Assembly: GCF_030717945.1 (NCBI RefSeq)
Contig: NZ_JAVAIM010000001.1
Location: forward strand, 371,131-435,130
Length of the DNA stretch: 64,000 nt
Source of the DNA: Qipengyuania profundimaris
GTDB lineage: Bacteria; Pseudomonadota; Alphaproteobacteria; Sphingomonadales; Sphingomonadaceae
Direction of reading: 5' to 3'
The notes under the pieces are model-generated. The model made no database searches and had not been told where the DNA came from. It saw only the letters and a program-made list of their open reading frames with translations. Every line of letters begins with the position of its first letter. The stretch's first letter is position 1. The translations under genes and the position numbers were made by a program. Below, one piece after another: positions 57,867 through 64,000 of this stretch.

Positions 57867-59241
57867 TATCGCGCTGTTCCTGACGGTGGCGATAATGCTC
57901 GCCTTGGGAATCAGGCGGCCCTTCATCTGGGTGCTCGCCTATCTCTATATCGATATTCTCGCCCCGCAGAAGATGAGCTGGTCGCTGCTCCAGTCGCTGC
58001 CGATTTCGCTGATCGCCTTCCTGCTCGCCTTCGCCGGGTGGATGATCGGCGATACCAAGGCGAACACGCAGTTCACTGTGCGACAAGGCATCCTGCTGGC
58101 GCTGCTCGGCTGGTGTTTCATGACGCTGCAATGGGCCGATTTCCCGGATTCGGCGCAGGCCAAGTGGGACTGGGTGTGGAAGGCGCTGGTATTCGGCATC
58201 TTCCTGCCGGTCACACTGATCACGCGGCTGCGGATTGAGGTGGCGACCCTGGTCATGGTGCTGACGGCAGGCGCGATTATCATTTCCGCCGGCATGAAGA
58301 CCGTGCTCGGAGGCGGAGGCTATGGCGACCTTTACCTGTTCGTGAACGACAATTCGAACATGTACGAAAGCTCGACCCTGGCCACGGTGGCCATCGCGAT
58401 CATCCCGATCATCCTGTGGCTGGCGAAGCACTCGACGATCTATCCGCCCGACTGGCGCGTGAAGACCTTTGCCGCCCTGCTGATCTTCGCCTGTCTGACG
58501 ATCCCCGTAGGGACCGAAGCGCGCACGGGCCTCGTCTGCATCGCCGTGCTGGGCGTGCTTATGCTGCGCGACGTGAAGAAACGCATGCTTTACCTCACCG
58601 GGGCGGCAGTGTTGGGGCTTGCCGCGTTGCCGTTCCTCCCGGCGAGCTATTACGAGCGCATGTCGACTCTGGGCTCGGTCCAGCAGGACCAGTCGGCTTC
58701 CACACGCATGCAGGTCTGGGGCTGGACGCTCGACTATGTTTCTGAGCGGCCGCTGGGTGGCGGCTTCGACGCTTATCGCGGCAATAGCTTCACTTACAAC
58801 CTGCCGGTGGTCGAGACCGACGGCACTACGACCTCGGTCGAGTACAAGGAGATCACCGACGGCGGGCGGGCCTATCACAGCTCGATCTTCGAAATGCTCG
58901 GCGAACAGGGCTGGCCGGGCCTCTTCCTGTGGTTGGCCTTGCACGCCATCGGACTGTGGCAGATGGAAAAGATCCGCAAGCGCTGGCGCGAACGCAAAGC
59001 GGTGGGCGAGCAGTGGCAGGCCCCACTCGCCAGCGCATTGCAGTTCGCGCAGATCGTCTACCTTGTCGGCGCGACCTTCCAGGGTATCGCCTTCCAGCCT
59101 TTCGTCCTGATGCTGGTCGGCCTGCAGATCGGCCTGTGGACCTATTGCAAGAAGCGCGAGTCGGCCAAGGTCGAGCTCGCCCGCAAGGCCGCGCGCGACG
59201 CCCGCCGCGCGGCTGCCTCGGCCAATCCCGCGATGCCGTAA
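57859..59241 (+). CDS. Putative O-glycosylation ligase, exosortase A-associated
   Basis: 460 residues from GTG at 57859, chosen because the family starts with a hydrophobic stretch like LDIALFLTVAIMLALGIRRP and the adjacent upstream frame belongs to the small gene. About ten membrane spans occur, with YESSTLATVAIAIIPIILWL and the Wzy/O-antigen-ligase-like periplasmic loop MQVWGWTLDYVSERPLGGGF. This is the TIGR03097-type ligase that travels with exosortase A and may attach glycan to exported proteins or polymerise polysaccharide. The C-terminus is Ala/Arg/Lys-rich and cytoplasmic. Confidence 0.86.
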   Translation: MLDIALFLTVAIMLALGIRRPFIWVLAYLYIDILAPQKMSWSLLQSLPISLIAFLLAFAGWMIGDTKANTQFTVRQGILLALLGWCFMTLQWADFPDSAQAKWDWVWKALVFGIFLPVTLITRLRIEVATLVMVLTAGAIIISAGMKTVLGGGGYGDLYLFVNDNSNMYESSTLATVAIAIIPIILWLAKHSTIYPPDWRVKTFAALLIFACLTIPVGTEARTGLVCIAVLGVLMLRDVKKRMLYLTGAAVLGLAALPFLPASYYERMSTLGSVQQDQSASTRMQVWGWTLDYVSERPLGGGFDAYRGNSFTYNLPVVETDGTTTSVEYKEITDGGRAYHSSIFEMLGEQGWPGLFLWLALHAIGLWQMEKIRKRWRERKAVGEQWQAPLASALQFAQIVYLVGATFQGIAFQPFVLMLVGLQIGLWTYCKKRESAKVELARKAARDARRAAASANPAMP

Positions 59242-59352
59242 GGGCAGCATCGGCGCGGTTGCGCCGGTCCTGTCCATGCGCCATGAGTCGCGCCGCATGC
59301 GCGGCTGCGGAGTCGCGCAAACCCTAGGATTTCGCGAAGAGGAGACGCGTCT

Positions 59353-59802
59353 ATGAGCCCGCAGGAACTGGCAGAGAAAGTCGGCGAGAATATCGGCACC
59401 AGCGAATGGGTCGAGATGAGCCAGGAACGCATCAACCAGTTCGCCGATGCGACCGGCGATCACCAGTTCATCCATATCGATGAGGAAAAGGCCAAGATGA
59501 CGCCGTTCGGCGGCACCATCGCGCACGGCTTCCTGACCCTGTCGATGATCCCCTATCTCGGCGCGAATTCGGACATGCCGAAGATCGACGGCGTGAAGAT
59601 GGGCGTGAACTACGGCGGCAACAAGACGCGCTTCATCAGCCCCGTTCGCAGCGGCAAGCGCATCCGCGGCCACTGGAAGCTGGTCGAAATGATCGAGAAG
59701 CGCCCCGGCCAGTGGCAGCAGACCAGCGAGATCACGATGGAGATCGAAGGCGAGGACAAGCCCGCCCTGATCACCGAATGGATCACCCAGCTTTTCGTCT
59801 GA
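59353..59802 (+). CDS. MaoC-family hot-dog dehydratase
   Basis: 149 residues. The hydratase motif FADATGDHQFIHID provides Asp36 and His41, and PFGGTIAHGFLTLSMIPYL is the family's central helix region. It is like NodN/PhaJ-type R-specific enoyl-CoA hydratases, which interconvert enoyl-CoA and (R)-3-hydroxyacyl-CoA. It is the first gene of a thiolase–CMD–SDR run and may supply monomers for PHA or for a CoA-linked degradation route. Confidence 0.87.
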   Translation: MSPQELAEKVGENIGTSEWVEMSQERINQFADATGDHQFIHIDEEKAKMTPFGGTIAHGFLTLSMIPYLGANSDMPKIDGVKMGVNYGGNKTRFISPVRSGKRIRGHWKLVEMIEKRPGQWQQTSEITMEIEGEDKPALITEWITQLFV

Positions 59803-59857
59803 TTTCCCCTCCTCCCCAAGAGGCATCGGACCCCAATAGCAATTCAAGGAAATACCC

Positions 59858-61036
59858 ATGCGTGACGCAGTCATCGTCTCCACCGCCCGCACCGCCATCG
59901 GCCGCGCCTACAAGGGCGGGTTCAACGACACCAAGGGCCCGACGCTCGGCTCCTACTCCCTGAAGCCCGCGATCGAACGCGCCGGTATCGAAGCCGGCGA
60001 AGTCGACGACGTGCTGTGGGGCGCAGCGCTCCAGCAGGGCACGCAGGCCGGCAACCTCGCCCGCCAGGTCGCGCTTCGCGCCGGCTGCCCGATCGGCACC
60101 AGCGGTATGACCATCGACCGCCAGTGCTCGTCCGGCCTGATGAGCATTGCCACGGCGGCGAAGCAGATCATTACCGACCGCATGGACGTGGTCGCGGCAG
60201 GCGGTCAGGAAAGCATTTCGCTGGTCCAGACCAAGGAAATGCGCGTGATGCCGGATCCCGAGCTGATCGCGATGCACGGTGCCATCTACATGCCGATGCT
60301 GCAGACCGCAGAGACGGTCGCCCAGCGCTATGGCATTTCGCGCGACGCGCAGGACGAATACGCCCTCCAGAGCCAGCAGCGTACTGCCAAGGCTCAGGAA
60401 GAAGGCCGCTTCGACGACGAGATCGTGCCCGTCAGCACCACCCACAAGGTGCAGGACAAGGAAACCGGCGAGATTTCGGACGTCGACATCACCATTACCA
60501 AGGACGAGGGCAACCGCCCCTCGACTACGCTGGAAGGCCTGCAGGGCCTGAAGCCGGTGATGGGCGAGGGCACCACGATCACCGCCGGCAACGCTTCGCA
60601 GCTGTCGGACGGTTCGTCGGCCTCGATCCTGATGGAAGCCAAGGTTGCCGAACAAAAGGGTCTCGAGCCGCTCGGTCGTTATGTCGGCATGGCGGTCGCC
60701 GGGACCGAGCCCGACGAGATGGGCATCGGCCCGATCTTCGCGATCCCCAAACTGCTCAAGCGCTTCGACCTTAGCGTCGACGACATCGGCATCTGGGAGC
60801 TGAACGAAGCCTTCGCGGTGCAGGTGCTCTACTGCCGCGACAAGCTCGGCATCGACAACGACAAGCTCAACGTCAGCGGCGGCTCGATCTCGATCGGCCA
60901 CCCCTACGGCATGACCGGCGCACGCTGCACCGGCCACGTCCTGCTCGAAGGCAAGCGTCGTGGTGCCAAGTACGGCGTCGTCACCATGTGCGTCGGCGGC
61001 GGCATGGGCGCAGCAGGGCTGTTCGAGATCTTCTGA
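59858..61036 (+). CDS. Thiolase family protein (acetyl-CoA acyltransferase)
   Basis: 392 residues, normal length. Active-site Cys90 in [19 protein letters not shown], the substrate loop [54 protein letters not shown] with the catalytic His, and the terminal [18 protein letters not shown] with the second Cys. It catalyses thiolytic cleavage of 3-ketoacyl-CoA or the reverse. Biosynthetic and degradative roles cannot be separated from sequence. Its stop shares a base with the next ATG. Confidence 0.93.
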   Translation: MRDAVIVSTARTAIGRAYKGGFNDTKGPTLGSYSLKPAIERAGIEAGEVDDVLWGAALQQGTQAGNLARQVALRAGCPIGTSGMTIDRQCSSGLMSIATAAKQIITDRMDVVAAGGQESISLVQTKEMRVMPDPELIAMHGAIYMPMLQTAETVAQRYGISRDAQDEYALQSQQRTAKAQEEGRFDDEIVPVSTTHKVQDKETGEISDVDITITKDEGNRPSTTLEGLQGLKPVMGEGTTITAGNASQLSDGSSASILMEAKVAEQKGLEPLGRYVGMAVAGTEPDEMGIGPIFAIPKLLKRFDLSVDDIGIWELNEAFAVQVLYCRDKLGIDNDKLNVSGGSISIGHPYGMTGARCTGHVLLEGKRRGAKYGVVTMCVGGGMGAAGLFEIF

Positions 61037-61605
61037 TGCGTATCGGCTCACCCCGCATCGCCCCGGTCGATGCGGGGCAGGCCGATGCAGACCAGAAGGA
61101 ATTGCTGGAGTCGCTCGCCAGTGGCGGGCGACCTTCCCTCAACGTCTTCAAGACCTTTGCCCGCTTTCCCGACGCGGCGCGGGCTTTCCTCGCGTGGGGC
61201 GGCTACATCCTTTCTCCGCGCAACGCTCTCGACGCGCGGCGACGGGAACTCGTGATCCTGCGGACCGGCTTCAATTGCCGGAGCGGATATGAATGGACGC
61301 AGCACGTCCCCATCGGCCAACGCGCCGGTCTGACCGACGAGGAAATCGCACGAGTCAAGACAGGCCCCGGCGATCCGGCGTGGGACGCTCTCGATCGTGC
61401 TTCACTGCAAGCGTGCGACGAACTGCACGCAGATCAGTATGTTCAGCCGACGACCTGGTCCGCGCTCGAGCCGCTCGGCGACAAGGGGCGCATGGACCTC
61501 GTGATGACCGTCGGCCAGTATACGCAGGTGTCGATGTTCCTCAACTCGCTGGGCGTGCAGCTGGACGAAGGCCAGACGCTCGATCCCGATCTCGACCACC
61601 GGTGA
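61036..61605 (+). CDS. Carboxymuconolactone decarboxylase-family protein
   Basis: 189 residues from the ATG at 61036 (TGATG overlap with the thiolase). The CMD core is SPRNALDARRRELVILRTGF followed by NCRSGYEWTQHVPIGQRAG. Only one Cys precedes the E-x-x-H site, so the C-x-x-C of AhpD peroxidases is absent. Such members are usually of unknown function or act in ring-cleavage pathways. It overlaps the following SDR by four bases (GTGA). Confidence 0.86.
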   Translation: MRIGSPRIAPVDAGQADADQKELLESLASGGRPSLNVFKTFARFPDAARAFLAWGGYILSPRNALDARRRELVILRTGFNCRSGYEWTQHVPIGQRAGLTDEEIARVKTGPGDPAWDALDRASLQACDELHADQYVQPTTWSALEPLGDKGRMDLVMTVGQYTQVSMFLNSLGVQLDEGQTLDPDLDHR

Positions 61606-62390
61606 CCGGTCGCCTGTCAGGCAAGACGGCAGTCGTCGTCGGGGCGGGGCAGCAGCCCGGCGACACCATGGGCAACGGCCGCGCGATTGCCCTGCGGTTT
61701 GCGCAGGAAGGCGCTAATGTCCTGTGCGTCGATCGCGATGACGAGCGTGCGGAAGCGGTAGCGAACGAGATCGGCGAGGGGGCCTTTGCCCTCGCAGCCG
61801 ATATCGTGACGCAGGCGCCCCTTATCATTGCGCGGGCGCACGACCAGTGGGGCCGCATCGATATCCTCGTCAACAATGTCGGCATCGGCCATCGCAACGA
61901 TGGCCCTGCGCACCGCTGCGACGATGACGCCTTCCACGAGGTCTTCGCTGTCAATTTTACGGGAGCGCGGCGGGTGATTGCCGCAGCGCTTCCGGCGATG
62001 CGCGAAGCCGGTAGGGGCAGTATCGTGAACATCAGTTCTCTGGCATCGACCGCCGGTGCCAATATGATCGCCTACGAAGTGTCCAAAGCTGCGCTCAACC
62101 GGCTGACGATTGCGACTGCTCTGGGTTCGGCAGCAAAAGGGGTGCGCTGCAACGCGATCCTGCCCGGCCTTATCGACACGCCGATGGGGGTCGGCGGCAC
62201 CGCAAGCCGCGACGGCCGCAGCTTGGAGGAACAGCGCGCGGCGAGGGCGGCCATGGTGCCTCTGCGCGGAGCCATGGGGCAAGCACAGGATGTGGCCAAT
62301 GCGGCGCTCTATCTCGCCAGCGACGAGAGTTCATTCGTGACCGGTGTGCTCTTGCCGGTCGACGGCGGTCAGGGCGCGCGCATCGGCTGA
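61602..62390 (+). CDS. SDR-family oxidoreductase
   Basis: 262 residues from the GTG at 61602, overlapping the CMD stop. AVVVGAGQQPGDTMGNGRAI is an unusual cofactor loop, longer than the normal T-G-x-x-x-G-I-G. LVNNVGIGHRNDGP, VNISSLASTAGANMIAYEVS with Tyr/Lys, and VTGVLLPVDGGQGARIG are family features. Substrate unknown; context suggests a hydroxyacyl-CoA or alcohol intermediate of the operon's pathway. Confidence 0.88.
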   Translation: MTGRLSGKTAVVVGAGQQPGDTMGNGRAIALRFAQEGANVLCVDRDDERAEAVANEIGEGAFALAADIVTQAPLIIARAHDQWGRIDILVNNVGIGHRNDGPAHRCDDDAFHEVFAVNFTGARRVIAAALPAMREAGRGSIVNISSLASTAGANMIAYEVSKAALNRLTIATALGSAAKGVRCNAILPGLIDTPMGVGGTASRDGRSLEEQRAARAAMVPLRGAMGQAQDVANAALYLASDESSFVTGVLLPVDGGQGARIG

Positions 62391-62402
62391 GAGACTGCCG
62401 GA

Positions 62403-63161
62403 CTATCTGCGCGCGATACGGCCCGAGCCGTTGCGTTCCTGACGCAGGATGCGCTTCGCCGAACGGTAACGGATTTCGCCCGAGCCGTTGAGTACCGCGT
62501 CGAGTTCCCGCACATCGCCCGCCTCGATCTTGCCCGAGCCGTTCAGCGTCGCGTCCAGCTTGCGCAGCGAGCCCATGCGGATCTCGCCCGAGCCTTCGAT
62601 GTCGGCGTCGACATAGGACAAGCGCGTAGGAGCAAGGTCGATATCGCCGGAGCCAACGATCAGCGCGCGAACGTCGCCCACCTCGCCGCCCAGCTCGATG
62701 TCGCCCGACCCGCCGATCACAAGGTCGATCGCGCGGGCATTCCAGCCTTCCAAACGCACGTCGGCGCTGGCATTGATTGCGACCGCATCGAGGCTCGGCA
62801 CCGTCAGCACCGCGCGGATACCGATACGTGTGCGGAAGCTGCCGGTAGTGTCGAGCGACAACGTCCCGCCCTCGCTGCGGGCGCGGACTAGGCCGATCAG
62901 ATTGTCCTCCGCGGTAATCATTAGCGACCGGGTCGAGCCCTGACGGATCACGACATCGACCGGGCCGTCGATCGCCAAGCGGTCGAAGCTGCCGATGGAG
63001 CGGTTTTCCGTCACGAGCTCACCCGAACCGATGATCAGGTTTTTGCCGTAACCGTAGCTCGAGGCTTTCCAAACGCCCTTGTCGCCCGCTGTCGCTCCTC
63101 CGCAGGCCGCCAGCGCGACAAGTGCGCCGCAGGTCGCGGTCAAAATCTTGAGTTTTGTCAT
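62403..63161 (-). CDS. DUF2807 (head GIN domain) lipoprotein
   Basis: 252 residues from the ATG at 63161 (GGAG 7 nt upstream; the neighbouring ATG at 63164 is 4 nt from it). The lipoprotein signal KILTATCGALVALAACGG is followed by a beta-helix: SFDRLAIDGPVDVVIRQGST then repeated short turns (GSGDIELGGE, GSGDIDLAP, GSGEIRMG, NGSGKIEAG, NGSGEIRYR). This is the DUF2807 right-handed beta-helix. Its function is unknown; some family members are linked to envelope stress or adhesion. It is convergent with the SDR gene and lies behind a palindrome. Confidence 0.9.
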   Translation of the reverse strand: MTKLKILTATCGALVALAACGGATAGDKGVWKASSYGYGKNLIIGSGELVTENRSIGSFDRLAIDGPVDVVIRQGSTRSLMITAEDNLIGLVRARSEGGTLSLDTTGSFRTRIGIRAVLTVPSLDAVAINASADVRLEGWNARAIDLVIGGSGDIELGGEVGDVRALIVGSGDIDLAPTRLSYVDADIEGSGEIRMGSLRKLDATLNGSGKIEAGDVRELDAVLNGSGEIRYRSAKRILRQERNGSGRIARR

Positions 63162-63176
63162 CATCGGTCTCCACAT

Positions 63177-63192
63177 GTTTACAGGTGTAAAC
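63177..63192. promoter_or_regulatory. Perfect palindrome upstream of DUF2807 gene
   Basis: GTTTACA-GG-TGTAAAC, a perfect 7-2-7 palindrome, sits 15 nt before the DUF2807 start, where a TetR- or similar dimer could block transcription. The inner GGTGTAAA also occurs at 11843–11850 before the XRE operon. No regulator gene is adjacent. Confidence 0.45.
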
Positions 63193-63295
63193 GTTAAGGC
63201 GCCGAATGTGCGACAGTCAATCGGCGGATCGGCAATCCGTCGGGCGGTCAATGTCGTTGGACGAAGCGCGCCGTTCAGGCTTATGCTGCCGATCC

Positions 63296-63898
63296 ATGGG
63301 CATCATGGAAATCATCGGCATCGCCGGAAGCGTCAGCCTGCTGGCCGGCTGGCGGCTCTATCTCTGCATCTTCGCCACCGGCCTCGCCATGCGGATGGAC
63401 GTCGTTCCCCTGCCCGAGCATCTTGCGAGCCTTGATGTGCTCGCCAGCCCGTGGGTGATGAGCATCGCCGCGCTGGCTGCAGTGGCGGAGTTCTTCGCCG
63501 ACAAGGTGATGTGGCTCGATTCGATCTGGGATGCGGTGCATACCTTCGTGCGACCCATTGGCGGTGCGCTGTTGGCACTAGCCATCGTCGACCCGTCCGA
63601 TCCGGCAGTTCAGGTCGTCGCGTTCCTGCTCGGCGGCGGTGCCAGCTTTGCTGCGCACGCAGGCAAGGCCGGGGCGCGCGGCGTGGTCAATGCGAGCCCC
63701 GAGCCGGTCAGCAACGTCGCCGTATCGACTGCCGAGGACGTCGCGACAGTGGGCTTGCTCTATCTCGCTTACGAATTTCCGCTGATCGCAGCGGGTATCG
63801 CAGTCGTGCTGCTCGGCCTGACGATCTGGCTTTTGGTGATCGCCCGGCGCATCATCGGCAAGCTGCTCGGGCGCCGCAACGAGCCACCGGTCGCCTGA
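63296..63898 (+). CDS. DUF4126 membrane protein
   Basis: 200 residues from the ATG at 63296 (a second in-frame ATG is 9 nt later). It has several hydrophobic segments (IIGIAGSVSLLAGWRLYLCI, VMSIAALAAVAEFFADKVMW, IGGALLALAIVDPSDPAVQV, AAGIAVVLLGLTIWLLVIA), with AEFFADKVMWLDSIWDAVHT and GGGASFAAHAGKAGARG matching DUF4126. Function unknown. No clear SD; the start is divergent from the DUF2807 gene. Confidence 0.82.
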   Translation: MGIMEIIGIAGSVSLLAGWRLYLCIFATGLAMRMDVVPLPEHLASLDVLASPWVMSIAALAAVAEFFADKVMWLDSIWDAVHTFVRPIGGALLALAIVDPSDPAVQVVAFLLGGGASFAAHAGKAGARGVVNASPEPVSNVAVSTAEDVATVGLLYLAYEFPLIAAGIAVVLLGLTIWLLVIARRIIGKLLGRRNEPPVA

Positions 63899-63903
63899 GC
63901 CGC

Positions 63904-64000
63904 CTAGCCGTGCGCGGCGATGAATTCCTCGACCACCGGGGCGATTTTCGTGCGCCAGCGGCTACCGTTGAAGATGCCGTAGTGGCCTGCGCCTTCCGCC
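63904..64000 (-). CDS. phaZ: Polyhydroxyalkanoate depolymerase, C-terminal end (cut by window)
   Basis: Only the last 32 codons are visible, ending in TAG at 63904. They read AEGAGHYGIFNGSRWRTKIA and then a short helix to the stop. G-x-G-H-Y-G-I-F-N-G-S-R-W is the closing motif of intracellular PHB depolymerases (PHB_depo_C), and its His belongs to the catalytic triad. It hydrolyses stored polyhydroxyalkanoate and so pairs with phbB at 34.8 kb. The start and most of the protein lie beyond the right edge. Confidence 0.8.
   Translation of the reverse strand, partial: AEGAGHYGIFNGSRWRTKIAPVVEEFIAAHG

Noticed and set aside
62640-62760. Repeated GSGDI-type units as a possible DNA repeat
   Set aside because: The repetition is at protein level (beta-helix turns) and the DNA is not a tandem repeat.

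Overview
The window reads as a chromosomal segment of a high-GC alphaproteobacterium (about 64% G+C by eye) of the Sphingomonadales, most like the Erythrobacteraceae. This is inferred from protein character and gene order: DUF3576 lipoprotein–leuS–lptE–holA, lptC–lptA, a 180-kDa-type NAD-glutamate dehydrogenase, a PHA depolymerase, and exosortase-A-associated sugar genes. I see no rRNA, tRNA, CRISPR array, insertion sequence or prophage. The window is almost all housekeeping DNA with a few accessory genes.

Layout. 1–11.8 kb, mostly minus strand: a truncated ferredoxin-reductase-type flavoprotein, the giant NAD-glutamate dehydrogenase, a flavin monooxygenase/TPR/hydrolase run, a DUF898–M48 protease pair, and a small membrane-protein/XRE-regulator operon. 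12–16.6 kb, plus strand: a Tat-exported PhoD phosphatase, then thrS with a threonine-rich leader peptide and attenuator-like RNA, then a TauE-type permease. 16.6–24.4 kb: agmatine deiminase and an M28 peptidase, divergent from a coupled glnE–bcp–DUF455 operon, then an M23 endopeptidase. 24.6–31 kb: acyl-CoA synthetase–P450, YqiJ–flotillin, and an isolated ATP-grasp gene. 31–43.3 kb: galU and murA, small regulators, phbB, the leuS operon, and lptC–lptA with a 40-codon ORF behind it. 43.4–49 kb: ung, an Lrp regulator, a beta-propeller protein, fatty-acid-type enzymes and an ATPase. 49–55.1 kb: gltB–gltD. 55.3–59.2 kb: exosortase-A-associated glycosyltransferase and O-glycosylation ligase with two unclassified membrane proteins. 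59.3–64 kb: a MaoC–thiolase–CMD–SDR operon, a DUF2807 lipoprotein behind a perfect palindrome, a DUF4126 protein and the end of a PHA depolymerase.

How the genes fit together. Nitrogen handling is strong: glutamate synthase (gltBD), the glutamine-synthetase adenylyltransferase (glnE), catabolic NAD-glutamate dehydrogenase and agmatine deiminase. Envelope building is represented by murA, galU, lptA/C/E, the M23 protease and the exosortase-linked sugar genes. Storage lipid and CoA chemistry appear in phbB, the MaoC hydratase, a thiolase, a crotonase, an acyl-CoA synthetase and phaZ.

The most notable element is upstream of thrS. A 23-codon peptide has seven consecutive Thr codons (eight Thr in all), a promoter placed so that the transcript could start at its AUG, and mutually exclusive hairpins in classic attenuator order. 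I know of no description of such a leader for thrS in this group, but I could not search.
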